Positions 48,301 to 57,745 of a stretch of DNA of 64,000 nucleotides are shown piece after piece. This stretch comes from Saccharopolyspora sp. SCSIO 74807 (GTDB taxonomy: Bacteria; Actinomycetota; Actinomycetes; Mycobacteriales; Pseudonocardiaceae), in the NCBI RefSeq assembly GCF_037023755.1, contig NZ_CP146100.1, positions 1,242,501 through 1,306,500 of the forward strand, in the 5' to 3' direction. The notes under the pieces were generated by a model. That model worked only from the letters and a program-made list of their open reading frames with translations. It did not search any database and was not told the DNA's origin. Within the stretch, counting starts at the first letter, position 1, and every line of letters begins with the position of its first letter. The position numbers and the translations under genes were made by a program.

Positions 48301-50853
48301 TCAGAAGTCGCGGAAGCCGGCGGGGGATTCGCCCAGCACCGGAGGCGCGACCAACCTGCCGCCGCCGTAGCCGTCGCCGTCGTCGGCCTCGACGAGGAAC
48401 TGCGGGCCGCGCTCGTTCCCGCCGGACTCGCCGGGGCGGTAGCCGCCGCCCACGCTGTACTCGCGTTCGCGGCGCTCCACCGGCTCGTCCGCCGCGTGGT
48501 TCCAGGAACCGCGCGACCGTCCGGCGGAATTGGCGCCGCGCGCAGCCCCGGAACCCATCGGGCCGAACCCGCCGTCCGGTCGCGGCTGGTAGCGCGGCGA
48601 CGCCGGTGCGGGTGGAGCGCTCGGCGCGGACCGATCGGCGGGAGGCAGCGGTCCCGGCTCCGGGCGGTTGGGAGGCGCAGGGCGGTTCTGCGGCTCCGGG
48701 CGGTTCGGGTGTTCCGGTCGGTTCTGCGGCTCCGGGCGGTTCGGGGGACGCGCAGGCACACCGCGGGGAGGTGACGGCGGTGCGGGCGGATGCGCTGGTG
48801 CGCCGTGCGGCGCGGGAGGCCCCGGTCTGCGGCCGTCGTCGCCGGGTGGCGCCATCAGACCGCCCGGGGCTTGCGGAGCGTCGAAGAACTCCGGACCGGG
48901 CGAGTCCGCGGACCCGGCGGGAGCGGGCGGAACCGGCTGAGGAGCCGCAACGTGCGGCGGGGCGACCGGTGCGTGCGGTTGCGGAGTCGGCGCGGGTGGT
49001 TGGGCGGGTGCGGCGGGCTGACCGTGCGGAGCAGGCTGCGCGGGTTGGGCCGGTGCAGCCGGCCCGGCGGGCTGGACAGGCGCAGCGGGCTGGACGGGTG
49101 CAGCGGGCTGAGCCGGCGGGTTCGGCTCCGGCGGCCGGTGCGCTGCCGCTCCGGGGACGCGCGGTGTCTCGGTCGTGATCTCCAGCGCCGACTGCTCGGG
49201 GCCGTCCGGCGGCATCGGCGGCCGGGCTGCGGGCAGCGGGCCGGGATGAGCCGGGTGCGGACCGGTCGAGCGTCCCGGATCCGGCGGAGCGGCCCCGGGC
49301 GGCGCAGGTCGCGCGGACCGCGCAGGCCCCGCGAGCTCCGGCGGAACCGCCCGGTTCCGCCCGCTCGGCGGACCAACCTGGTTCGGCCCACTCGGCGGAC
49401 CGGCCTGATTCGGCCCGCTCGGCGGAGCGACCTGGTTCGGCCCACTCGGCGGGCCGACCTGATTCGGCCCACTCGGCGGGCCGACCTGATTCGGCCCACT
49501 CGGCGGGCCGACCTGATTCGGCCCACTCGGCGGGCCGACCTGATTCGGTCCGCTCGGCGGACCAACCTGATTCGGCCCACTCGGCGGAGCGACCTGGTTG
49601 AACCCACCCGACGCGGTGCCCGAATTCGGCGGTGCCCCGCGCGGGTCGGCCTGCGCGTTCGACGGGCCGGTCGCTCCCGGTCGGGTAGTGCGCCCAGGAC
49701 CCGGATTGGGTGGCGGCGGACCGATGTTCATCGCGACCGCGTCGTCCGACGCCCCGGACCGACCATGCCTACCCGGGAGGTCCACGGTCTGATCCCCCGC
49801 GGCCGGAGCGGGATTCGGCCTGCCCGGTGGCGGCGGAATGTTCGGCGCCGGAGGGATCGGCGCACCGCCGACCGGTGCCTGCGGGACGTTCTGCGGGACA
49901 CCGTGCGCCGGTCCAGGCGGGCCCGGACGCGGCGGGAGTGGCGCCCTGCCACCGCGCGGACCGCTCGGCGCGGCTCCGTGCTCCTCGTGCTGGGTTCGCT
50001 CGTGCGGAGGCTGGTCATCCGGGCCTTGTGCAGGCGAATCGGAGCGAGCCGTATCCCCGCCGAGCGGGGAACTCGACTCCACGTCCGCCGAAGCGCCGAT
50101 GCCCGACGCCCCGATCTCCAACGACCCGGACAGCAGCGGTTCCGACTCCAGCGACCCGGAGCTCAGCGGCGCGAAGGACTCCGCCCGAGGCGATTCCGCA
50201 GGTGCGCCCGTACCGCCGAGGTCGCCGGACAACGCGGACACCCCACCGGACGACTCCGGCCGATCCGGTCGCACGCGCCGACCCGGGCGGTGCTGCTCAT
50301 GCCGGAAACGGTCGGGGAATCGCCTGCTGCGCCGCCACAGCTCGAACGGATCCCGCTCGGCGGCCAGCGCGGCGAACTCGGACCGCAGGTCGAAACGGGG
50401 CGCGGACTGCTCGGAGGTGTGCCGCGGCGCGTCGGGACGGGCCGCTTGCGGTTCCACCGGCCCGAGTTCGCCCGAGCCACGCAATCCCGTGGGCACACCG
50501 GACTCACCCGGTGCGGGACCAGGACGGGGCCTTCCGGAAGAGCGTTCCGCAGATCCACCCTCGCGCGACGCACCGAAACCGCTGGCCGACGCCTCGGGGC
50601 CGCCATCGCCGGAGCCGTCGAGCGCACCCGGCGGCCCGGGCGGCGCACCGGGAGCGGAACCGTTCATCGGCGCGCTCTCGCGGATCGGGACCGGCCCGCC
50701 CGCGCCGGGAACCGCGTGCATCGCAACTCGCCGCCTGCCACCGGCCGCACCCGGCGACGGGTGCCCCACCGGACCCGGTGCGGCCGCCCCAGGCCCGGCC
50801 GCCCCAGGCTGGACCGCCCCAGGCTGGACCGCAGAGTTCTGCGGTGACGTCAC
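48301..50853 (-). CDS. Very Pro/Gly-rich repeat protein with PPE-type C-terminal tail
   Basis: An 850-residue protein of extremely biased composition. Residues about 175-215 contain the only folded-looking part (RSEFAALAAERDPFELWRRS). From 300 on, it is Pro, Gly, Gln and Ala rich, with about nine repeats of PNQVGPPSG in the middle and RPEPQN-type repeats later. The last 35 residues (FLVEADDGDGYGG, then LVAPPVLGE) resemble the conserved tail of Pseudonocardiaceae PPE-like proteins. The N-terminal PPE helical domain is not present. The GTG at 50853 is a provisional start, with GGGGGAG only two bases away; ATG 50721 and 50667 are alternatives. Confidence 0.6.
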   Translation of the reverse strand: MTSPQNSAVQPGAVQPGAAGPGAAAPGPVGHPSPGAAGGRRRVAMHAVPGAGGPVPIRESAPMNGSAPGAPPGPPGALDGSGDGGPEASASGFGASREGGSAERSSGRPRPGPAPGESGVPTGLRGSGELGPVEPQAARPDAPRHTSEQSAPRFDLRSEFAALAAERDPFELWRRSRRFPDRFRHEQHRPGRRVRPDRPESSGGVSALSGDLGGTGAPAESPRAESFAPLSSGSLESEPLLSGSLEIGASGIGASADVESSSPLGGDTARSDSPAQGPDDQPPHERTQHEEHGAAPSGPRGGRAPLPPRPGPPGPAHGVPQNVPQAPVGGAPIPPAPNIPPPPGRPNPAPAAGDQTVDLPGRHGRSGASDDAVAMNIGPPPPNPGPGRTTRPGATGPSNAQADPRGAPPNSGTASGGFNQVAPPSGPNQVGPPSGPNQVGPPSGPNQVGPPSGPNQVGPPSGPNQVGPPSGPNQVAPPSGPNQAGPPSGPNQVGPPSGRNRAVPPELAGPARSARPAPPGAAPPDPGRSTGPHPAHPGPLPAARPPMPPDGPEQSALEITTETPRVPGAAAHRPPEPNPPAQPAAPVQPAAPVQPAGPAAPAQPAQPAPHGQPAAPAQPPAPTPQPHAPVAPPHVAAPQPVPPAPAGSADSPGPEFFDAPQAPGGLMAPPGDDGRRPGPPAPHGAPAHPPAPPSPPRGVPARPPNRPEPQNRPEHPNRPEPQNRPAPPNRPEPGPLPPADRSAPSAPPAPASPRYQPRPDGGFGPMGSGAARGANSAGRSRGSWNHAADEPVERREREYSVGGGYRPGESGGNERGPQFLVEADDGDGYGGGRLVAPPVLGESPAGFRDF
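49360..49602 (-). repeat. 27-bp coding tandem repeat, about nine copies
   Basis: Nine contiguous 27-bp units encode PNQVGPPSG and close variants (NQVA, NQAG) in the Pro-rich protein. Several units are nearly identical at DNA level, pointing to recent expansion and likely length variation between strains. Confidence 0.9.
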
Positions 50854-51353
50854 TTCTCCCCCAGGTCGTCGACATCCGGTCCCCGCGAACGGCGAGCTCG
50901 ACGGCCCGCCACGACGCGGCACGCGGCTTGCGGTGGCATCGCCGATCAGCGGCTCGCACGGCCCGCCGTGCGGGCCGCGGCGGCCCCTCCCCCGGCCGCG
51001 CGCAGATCGACCACCTGCGTGGAACGCGACATCACGAGCCCCCTTGCTGCTTGACGCCACCGCGCGGCGACATTAGCAGTAGCGATCGCCCCGGATGCGC
51101 GTTTCCGGGCAACGCCCGGACCTCGGCACCTCCCATCGCCCGGGCACATCGGACATACCGGCACATTGCACCTGGACCCGCGAGTGCCGTTGATCACCGA
51201 TCCGGTAACCGACGGTGGCGTAGGTCGTCACCCGAGGATCAGGGTGTTCATTGGCGCGCGAACGGCGGATCGCCCGACGCAGCGCCCACCAGCGCGTTCG
51301 ACGTGCGCCGCGGGCCTGCGGCGCACAGCGCGACAGGAGCGGGAGGAGGGCCG
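50854..51353. other. Divergent intergenic region between Pro-rich gene and SGNH hydrolase gene
   Basis: About 500 bp, of which the part left of 51060 is open in the Pro-rich gene's frame and might be its real N-terminus. No other gene is supported. The rest should hold both promoters, but no clear -10/-35 pair, operator or structured RNA was recognised. Confidence 0.5.
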
Positions 51354-52199
51354 ATGAACGGCCGGCAAGGAACGGGCGGTACCGAGCAGCGGGCGGGGTG
51401 GCCGAGCTACGTCGCGCTGGGCGACAGCTTCACGGAGGGGATCGCCGACCCGTCCCCCGGCGGCGGGTACCGCGGCTGGGCCGACCGGCTGGCCGAGACG
51501 TTGGCCGCGACCGACCCGCAGCTGCGCTACGCCAACCTCGCGGTGCGCGGCAAGCTGCTCAAGCAGATCACCGAGGACCAGGTCCCGTCCGCGCTCGGAC
51601 TGCGCCCCGCCCTGTTCTCCCTGGTGGGAGGCGGCAACGACATCATCCGCCCCGGCAGCGACCCGGACGCGCTCGCGGCGATGTTCGACGACGCGGTGCG
51701 GGAACTGCGCGGGACCGGCGCGGACGTGCTGATCGGCACCGGTTTCGACACCCTCTCGACGCCGGTGCTGCGCCGGGTGCGCGGCAAGGTCGGCACCTAC
51801 AACGCGCACCTGCGCGCGATCGCCGACCGGCACGACTGCTTCGTGGTCGACCTGTGGTCGATGCGGGTGCTGCAGGATCCGCGGGCCTGGAGCGAGGATC
51901 GCTTGCACCTGTCGCCGGAAGGGCACCGCCGGGTCTCGCTGCGGGCGTGCGAAGCGCTCGGCGTGGAAGTCACCCAGGATTGGCGCGCACCGTGGCCGGA
52001 ACTGCCGGAGCAGCCGTGGCGGGTGCAGCGGGCGCAGGACATCCAGTGGGCGCGGGAGCACCTGGCGCCGTGGATCGTGCGGCGGCTGCGCGGGCAATCC
52101 AGCGGTGACGGGCGCGGCCCGAAGCGGCCGCAGCTCGAACGGCTCTGCTCCGCGGCGCCCGGACGCACCCGCGAAACCGAGTCGTCCCGGGAGCGGTGA
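51354..52199 (+). CDS. SGNH/GDSL-type hydrolase
   Basis: A 281-residue esterase or lipase of the SGNH fold. Block I is YVALGDSFTEG with the nucleophile Ser near residue 22; the Gly is in NLAVRGKLL, the Asn in VGGGNDII, and the Asp/His dyad in EDRLHLSPEGHRR. There is no signal peptide, so it is likely cytosolic, as many actinobacterial members. ATG 51354 has GGAGGAGG six bases upstream. The C-terminal 40 residues are polar and low in homology. Confidence 0.9.
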   Translation: MNGRQGTGGTEQRAGWPSYVALGDSFTEGIADPSPGGGYRGWADRLAETLAATDPQLRYANLAVRGKLLKQITEDQVPSALGLRPALFSLVGGGNDIIRPGSDPDALAAMFDDAVRELRGTGADVLIGTGFDTLSTPVLRRVRGKVGTYNAHLRAIADRHDCFVVDLWSMRVLQDPRAWSEDRLHLSPEGHRRVSLRACEALGVEVTQDWRAPWPELPEQPWRVQRAQDIQWAREHLAPWIVRRLRGQSSGDGRGPKRPQLERLCSAAPGRTRETESSRER

Positions 52200-52547
52200 G
52201 CGCGCTGCGGCCGCTGAGTCCCCGTGATCCCGCGGCAGCCGTGCACGGCTCCGCCACGGACGAAGTGCGGACCTTTGGACCACCCCGTTCACGCCAAAGG
52301 TCCGCACCCACCCCCACGTCCATCCGGTGTCCCGGATGTTCCGCTCCCCCCGGAGCGGCCACCCCGGCCGGCACCCGCCGCAGCGGGTACGAGCCGGGAC
52401 GGCCGGGCGGCATCCCCCTCGGATCCCCCAGGAGCCGCCCGGTGCGGATCCGAACTCGCCGACCCGCACGCAAGACAAGCTCCCAGCGCGGGCTAGACGT
52501 CGGCTAAACGTCCGCTAAACGCTCCCCTGAGCAGCAAAAACGCCGGT
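52200..52547. other. Convergent intergenic region
   Basis: A 348-bp gap between convergent genes. Its only clear feature is the hairpin at 52265-52307. The remainder is C-rich with no gene seen; a duplicate CGGCTAAACGTCCGCTAAACG near 52498-52518 is a short direct repeat. Confidence 0.55.
52265..52307. terminator. Perfect 14-bp inverted repeat, bidirectional terminator
   Basis: GTGCGGACCTTTGG and CCAAAGGTCCGCAC are perfect arms around 15 bases, 65 bases after the SGNH hydrolase stop and before the convergent SARP-type gene end. Confidence 0.75.
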
Positions 52548-55403
52548 TCAGAGACTGTCCAGCCTGGACCGCGCCTGCTCGGCGCGCGGCGAGCCGCTGG
52601 TCTCGTAGATGGACAGCGCGGTCTCCCAGCGGGTCTGCGCAACCGACCGATCGCCCCGCGCGTGCGCCGCGTCGCCGAGCCCCAGGTAGGCCGACGCCTG
52701 GTGCATCGCAGAGCCGCAGCGCTGCGCCACGTCCAGCGCTTCGTGGTGGTAGTTCTCGCCGTCGGCGAGCCTGCCGAGTTCGATGCTGACCTCGCCGCAG
52801 TTGTTCAGCACCATCGACAACGTCTCCAGGTCGTCGGCCTCGCGGTACATCACGACCGCTTCCAGCAGGTGCTCCAGGGCTTCGGCGAGGTGCCCGCCCG
52901 CCTGCTCGACCTGGGCGAGGTTGTTCAGCGCGCCCGCTTCGCGGTAGCGGTCGCCCAGCGTGCGGTACACCCGCAGCGCGTCCCGGCAGTGCACCTGCGC
53001 CTCCGCGTAGCGCTGCATCCTGAACAGCACCGCACCCATGTTGACCTGCGCCATCGCCAGCCAGCTGGGGCTGCCGGTGGCGACCGCGCAGCGGTAGGAC
53101 TCCGCGTAGTGCACCAGCGCCTCCTCGTGCCGCCCGCTGCGGGCGTAGGCGACGCCGAGCCCGGCGGGCATCAGCACCTGGCCGATCGGGTCGGCGGCGA
53201 GCCGGGCGGATTCCAGCCCGTCCCCGTAGACCTGGATCCAGTCCTCCCAGGGGCAGCGCACCACCAGGTAGTTGAACTGGCAGCGCACCAGCTGCCAGGC
53301 GTGCTGGTGCAGGCCCTGGGCCTTCGCGGTGCGCACCGCGGCGACCAGGTTCGGCCATTCCGCGTCGAACCAGGCCAGCGCTTCGGTGCGGTTGCGGATG
53401 GCGGGCTGCTCGAAGGTGGAGTCGCCGGAGAAGTCGACGTCGTCCCGCGCGGGCCGCAGGAACCTGCGGGCGTGGTCGGAGACCACCAGGTAGTAGTGCA
53501 GCAACCGCTGCAACGCGCCGCCGTCCCGCTCGCCCGTCCGCTCCTCCGGAGTGTTGAGCAGTTCCCGCGCGTACAGCCGCAGCAGGTCGTGCATCCCGAA
53601 CCGGTCCGGCTCGGTCTCGGTGACCAGGTGCGCCAGCGCCAGCGCGCGCAACCTGCGGTAGGCGCCCGCCGAGTCGGTCTCGCACAGCGCTGCCACGGCT
53701 TGCGCGGTGAACGTTTGCCCGGGCACCAGCCCGAGCAGCCGGAACGTGCTGGCGTGCACCGGATGCAGGTTCCGGTAGGAGATGTCGAACGCCCGCCGCA
53801 CGCTGGTGTCGGCGTCGTCGATGTCCAGCCCGTGCAACCGGTTGCTCTCGTCGGTGAGCTCGTGCACCAGGTCGGCCACGCCGCGCGCCGGGTTCGCGGC
53901 CAGCCGGGCGGCCGCGATGCGCAGCGCCAGCGGCAGCCCGCCGCAGAGCTCGGCGAGTTCGCGGGCAGCGTCCGGCTCGGCCGCGGAACCCTCGATACCG
54001 CCGGCCCGGTCCAGCAGCGCGACGGCGGATCCGGTCGGCAGCGTCTCCAGCGGCAGCACTCGCGCCCCGCTGCGCACGACCAGCCCGTCCAGCCTGCGCC
54101 TGCTGGTGACCAGCACCAGCGCGGTCGAGCTGCCGGGCAGCAGCGGCCGGACCTGATCGGAGTCCCGCGCGTTGTCCAGCAGCACCAGCACCCGCCGGTC
54201 GGCCAGCAGCGAGCGGTACAGCGCGGCCCGGTCGTCGACGTCCAGCGGGATCGCGTCGGCGGCCACGCCGAGCGCCTTCAACATGCTGGTCAGCGCTTCG
54301 CCGGGGGACAGCGGCGCCCGCTCGGAGTCGAAACCGCGCAACGAGGCGTAGAGCTGTCCCTCCGGGAACGAACCGGCCACCCGGTGCGCCCAGGTGATCG
54401 CCACGGCGCTCTTGCCCACCCCCGCGGTGCCGGTGAGCACGCCGAGCATGGTGGCGCCGCCCCGGTCCCGTTCGGCCAGCATCCGGTCCAGCACGCCGAG
54501 TTCGCTCTCCCGGCCGACGAAGCCGGCGACCGCGGGCGGCAGCTCGGCGGGCACCGGCCGGATCGGCGCCGAGTCCCGGCCGGTGCTCGGCCGCACACCG
54601 CCCAGCAGCGTCTCGTCATCGCGCAGCAGCCGTTCGTAGAGGGTGCGCACCTCCGGGCCGGGGTCGATGCCGAGTTCGCCGGAGAGCCGTTGCCGCAGCG
54701 CGTGGTAGGAGGCTTGCGCCTCGGCGCGGTTCCCGGCGCGGTACGCGGCGAGCATCAGCAGGTAGGTCAGCCGTTCCCGCAGCGGGTGCTCGTCGACCAG
54801 GTTCGCCAGTTCGACCACGAGCCGGTGGTGCTTGCCCAGCTCCAGGTCCGCCGAGATGCGTTCTTCCAGCGCCAGCAGCCGCAGCTCGTCGAGGTTCGGC
54901 CCGACCATCTGGTGCAGCCGTTCGGCGCCCACATCGGACAGCACCGGTCCGCGCCACAGGTCGAGCGCCTCGTTGAGCAGCTTGGCGCGGTTCGCCGGTT
55001 CCAGCCCGTGCGCCTGGTTGACCAGCGTGCGCGCCCGGTGCGCGTCGATCCGGTCGTTGTCCACCCGCAGCAGGTAGCCGGGCGACCGGGTCAGCACCGC
55101 GGGCCTGCCGGGCTCGTCCTCGTGCTGCTGTTCCAGCATCCGGCGGATGCGCGCGATGTAGCCGTGCACGATGGTCCGCGCGGTCGCGGGCGGTGCTTCC
55201 CCCCAGAGGATGTCGATCAACCGGTCCATCGGCACGACGTGGTTCGGCTCGAGCAGCAGGCAGGCGAGCGCGCCGCGCGCCGCGGCCGACCCCACCCGCA
55301 GCGGGACGCCGTCCAGGCGCACCTCCAGCGGGCCGAGCACGCGGAAGGTGAATCCGCTGCCCCCTCCGCCGAGCGAGGCGTCCTGCCCTGGCATCCCGTG
55401 CAC
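52548..55403 (-). CDS. AfsR/SARP-type regulator with NTPase and TPR domains
   Basis: A 951-residue regulator. Residues about 15-110 form an OmpR-like winged helix (FRVLGPLEVRLDGVPL), about 115-265 the bacterial transcriptional activation domain (BTAD), about 295-600 an NB-ARC/STAND NTPase with Walker A GTAGVGKS near residue 338, and the C-terminal 330 residues tetratricopeptide repeats. AfsR-type proteins respond to signals and activate antibiotic or other secondary-metabolite genes. No biosynthetic cluster is adjacent, so targets may be remote. The GTG at 55403 or ATG 55394 is the start. The gene ends 348 bp from the SGNH gene. Confidence 0.92.
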   Translation of the reverse strand: MHGMPGQDASLGGGGSGFTFRVLGPLEVRLDGVPLRVGSAAARGALACLLLEPNHVVPMDRLIDILWGEAPPATARTIVHGYIARIRRMLEQQHEDEPGRPAVLTRSPGYLLRVDNDRIDAHRARTLVNQAHGLEPANRAKLLNEALDLWRGPVLSDVGAERLHQMVGPNLDELRLLALEERISADLELGKHHRLVVELANLVDEHPLRERLTYLLMLAAYRAGNRAEAQASYHALRQRLSGELGIDPGPEVRTLYERLLRDDETLLGGVRPSTGRDSAPIRPVPAELPPAVAGFVGRESELGVLDRMLAERDRGGATMLGVLTGTAGVGKSAVAITWAHRVAGSFPEGQLYASLRGFDSERAPLSPGEALTSMLKALGVAADAIPLDVDDRAALYRSLLADRRVLVLLDNARDSDQVRPLLPGSSTALVLVTSRRRLDGLVVRSGARVLPLETLPTGSAVALLDRAGGIEGSAAEPDAARELAELCGGLPLALRIAAARLAANPARGVADLVHELTDESNRLHGLDIDDADTSVRRAFDISYRNLHPVHASTFRLLGLVPGQTFTAQAVAALCETDSAGAYRRLRALALAHLVTETEPDRFGMHDLLRLYARELLNTPEERTGERDGGALQRLLHYYLVVSDHARRFLRPARDDVDFSGDSTFEQPAIRNRTEALAWFDAEWPNLVAAVRTAKAQGLHQHAWQLVRCQFNYLVVRCPWEDWIQVYGDGLESARLAADPIGQVLMPAGLGVAYARSGRHEEALVHYAESYRCAVATGSPSWLAMAQVNMGAVLFRMQRYAEAQVHCRDALRVYRTLGDRYREAGALNNLAQVEQAGGHLAEALEHLLEAVVMYREADDLETLSMVLNNCGEVSIELGRLADGENYHHEALDVAQRCGSAMHQASAYLGLGDAAHARGDRSVAQTRWETALSIYETSGSPRAEQARSRLDSL

Positions 55404-55753
55404 ACCTGCCGTTCCTGCGCTTGATCCGGTCCTGGTCAGTTTCGGGCACCGCGCGGCGGCGAGTCCACTAGCGGCGAAACCGACACACGCTAGCGAGCGG
55501 CGCGGCGAGCACCTGCGGCACCGCCGACTAGCTCACCCGATCGGCCCAGCGAGCGGCGCGGCCGCTCGCGGTGGATCTCCGGTTCCGGTGCAGCTCAGCA
55601 CGCGGCCGAAGGGTCGCAGCAGTGGCGCACCGTGCCCGGACTCACCCCCGGACGGCGCCGGCGCTGCTCCGATCGGCTCCCGGTTCGCGGAGGTGCCCAG
55701 TACCCTCGCACCAGATCGATCATCGTCGAGCACCACCCGAAGGAGCCCGCCGC
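55404..55753. other. Divergent promoter region of SARP and ADP-ribosylglycohydrolase genes
   Basis: A 350-bp gap. CTAGCGG (near 55468) and CGCTAGCG (near 55488) form a loose inverted repeat on the SARP side. TACCCT near 55700 could be a -10 element for the plus-strand gene. No gene is supported. Confidence 0.45.
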
Positions 55754-56791
55754 GTGCCCACCCCGTCCGCAGTGGTCGATCGCGCCGTGGGCTGCCTGCT
55801 CGGCGTCGCGCTCGGCGACTCGCTCGGCGTGCCGGTCGAGTTCCAGCAGCTCGACGGCATCCGCGCGGAGTTCGGCGAACAGGGCGTCGCCGAGCCGCCC
55901 ATGCCCGCGCTGCTCGGCGACGCGACCCAGATGACGCTGTTCACCGGCGAGGGCTACCTGAGCGCGTGGACCCGCGGCAACAACGGCGGCCAGTGGAACC
56001 CGGTCGAATCGGCCGCGGCGGCCTACCGGCGCTGGTTGTCCACGCAGCAGGAGGACAAACCGCCGACGGGCGCGACCGGACTGCTCGCCGAAGGCGAGCT
56101 CTACGCCAACCGCTCCCCGGGCCTGACCAGCCTGCGCGCGCTGGGCGAACCGCAGCTGGGCAGCCCGGACCGGCCGCGGAACAGCTCGAAGGGCTGCGGC
56201 GGGCTGGACCGCACCGCCCCGCTCGGTTTCGCGCCCAGTTCCGCGTTGGCCTACGGACTGGGCTGCCGGTTCGCGGCGCTGACCCACGGCGGCGCGGGCG
56301 GCTGGGCGTCCGCAGGTGCGTTGTCGCTGGTCGTGCACTTGATCGCGGTCCAGGACCGGCGGCTGACCGAGGCCGTCGACCAGGCCTCCGGGCGCGTGCT
56401 GCGCGACGACCCGGAGACGGCGGGCCTGCTCGCGGAGGCTTCCACGCTGGCCCGGCTCGGCGGCTCGGTCGGCCACGTGGAGCGGCTCGGTCAGGGCTGG
56501 ATCGGCCCGGAGGCGCTGGCCATCGGGGTGTACTGCGCGCTGGCGCTGCCCAAGGCGGAGCAGTTCACCGCGGCGCTGCGACTGGCGGCGAACCACTCCG
56601 GGCACAGCGACACCACCGCCGCGATCACCGGCGCGATCCTCGGCGCCCGGCACGGCACCGCCGCGTTGCCGCGGAACTGGCTGTCCCGGTTGGAACTGGC
56701 CGACGTGGTCGAGCGGGTGGGGCACGACGTCGGCGCGTCGTGCTCCGGCGAGAAGTTCAACGAACGCCGCTACCTGGGCCTGGACACCTGA
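55754..56791 (+). CDS. ADP-ribosylglycohydrolase-family protein with altered metal site
   Basis: A 345-residue all-helical protein of the ADP-ribosylglycohydrolase (DraG/ARH) family, which removes ADP-ribose from proteins or small molecules. The fold is clear from AVGCLLGVALGDSLGVPVEF to the end. The N-terminal metal motif, usually S/T-DDT, reads GDATQMTLFT, and the C-terminal GDSD motif reads SGHSDTTAAITG, so one Mg ligand is lost at each site. Activity may be weakened or changed. GTG 55754 follows AGGAG eight bases away. Confidence 0.8.
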   Translation: MPTPSAVVDRAVGCLLGVALGDSLGVPVEFQQLDGIRAEFGEQGVAEPPMPALLGDATQMTLFTGEGYLSAWTRGNNGGQWNPVESAAAAYRRWLSTQQEDKPPTGATGLLAEGELYANRSPGLTSLRALGEPQLGSPDRPRNSSKGCGGLDRTAPLGFAPSSALAYGLGCRFAALTHGGAGGWASAGALSLVVHLIAVQDRRLTEAVDQASGRVLRDDPETAGLLAEASTLARLGGSVGHVERLGQGWIGPEALAIGVYCALALPKAEQFTAALRLAANHSGHSDTTAAITGAILGARHGTAALPRNWLSRLELADVVERVGHDVGASCSGEKFNERRYLGLDT

Positions 56792-56804
56792 GCGACGCAC
56801 CATC

Positions 56805-56833
56805 GGTCCGGCCCCCTCGCGGGAGGCCGGACC
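56805..56833. terminator. Bidirectional terminator between ADP-ribosylglycohydrolase and ectD genes
   Basis: GGTCCGGCC and GGCCGGACC are perfect nine-base arms around 11 bases, between two convergent genes 51 bp apart. Confidence 0.8.
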
Positions 56834-56842
56834 GCAGGGCGC

Positions 56843-57745
56843 TCACCTGCCCATCGGGGTGAAGTCCGTGGCGGCGACGAACTCCGGCCTGCGCTGCTTC
56901 GCCGCGAACGGATCGACCAGCGTGTTCTGCACGCTGTTGAACACGACGAAGATGTTCGAGCGCGGGTACGGGGTGATGTTGTTGCCCGACCCGTGCATCG
57001 TGTTCGAGTCGAACCACAGCGCCGCGCCCGCGGCCCCGGTGAACTGCTCGATCCCGTGCTCGTACCCGAGCCGCCGGATGTCGTCCTCGGCGGGTACGCC
57101 GACCTTCTGCTCCTGCAGCGACGACTTGTAGTTGTCGTCCGGCGTCTTTCCCGCGCAGGAAACATAGGTGCGGTGCGCGCCCGGCATCACCATCAACCCG
57201 CCGTTGAACGGGAAATTGTCGGTCAGCGCGATCGACAGGCTCACCGCGCGCGGCGCGGGCATGCCGTCCTCGGCGTGCCAGGTCTCGAAATCGGAATGCC
57301 AGTAGAAACCGTTTCCGCGGAATCCCGGCATGTAGTTGATCCGGCTCTGGTGCACGTAGACATCGGATCCGAGGATCTGCCGCGCACGATCGAGAATGCG
57401 CGGCTGGCGGATCAGTTCCGCCACCATTTCGCTGGTGCGGTGCACTTCGAACAGCGAGCGGACCTCGTTGGATTCCTTCTCCACCACGGTGCGCTCGTCG
57501 GCGCGGACGTCCGGGTCGCGGACGAGCCGCTCCAGCTCCTGCCAGTGCTCCTGCACCTCCGCCGGCGAGAGCAGGCCCGGCAGCACGTGGAAGCCCTTGT
57601 CCTGGTGCTCGGCCAGTTCGCCGGTGCCCGCAGGCCCGGAATCCACGCCGGGCCAGACCACCGGATCGGTGCGTTCCAGCAGCGCGGACTCGGCTCCGCG
57701 CCGGGTCGGATAGCGGTCCTGCGTCCGCACGTCTGCGACGGTCAT
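56843..57745 (-). CDS. ectD: Ectoine hydroxylase
   Basis: A 300-residue Fe(II)/2-oxoglutarate dioxygenase that makes 5-hydroxyectoine. The signature FxWHSDFETWHAEDGMP has the His and Asp iron ligands (GFYWHSDFETWH), and the second His is in NTMHGSGNN. The Arg for 2-oxoglutarate is in YPRSNIF. Length is normal. ATG 57745 follows AAGGAGG. A 301-bp gap and a terminator separate it from ectC, so it probably has its own promoter. Confidence 0.96.
   Translation of the reverse strand: MTVADVRTQDRYPTRRGAESALLERTDPVVWPGVDSGPAGTGELAEHQDKGFHVLPGLLSPAEVQEHWQELERLVRDPDVRADERTVVEKESNEVRSLFEVHRTSEMVAELIRQPRILDRARQILGSDVYVHQSRINYMPGFRGNGFYWHSDFETWHAEDGMPAPRAVSLSIALTDNFPFNGGLMVMPGAHRTYVSCAGKTPDDNYKSSLQEQKVGVPAEDDIRRLGYEHGIEQFTGAAGAALWFDSNTMHGSGNNITPYPRSNIFVVFNSVQNTLVDPFAAKQRRPEFVAATDFTPMGR

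Noticed and set aside
49360..49602. Regular 27-bp repeats considered as a CRISPR array.
   Set aside because: There are no unique spacers; the units are contiguous and encode an in-frame peptide repeat.
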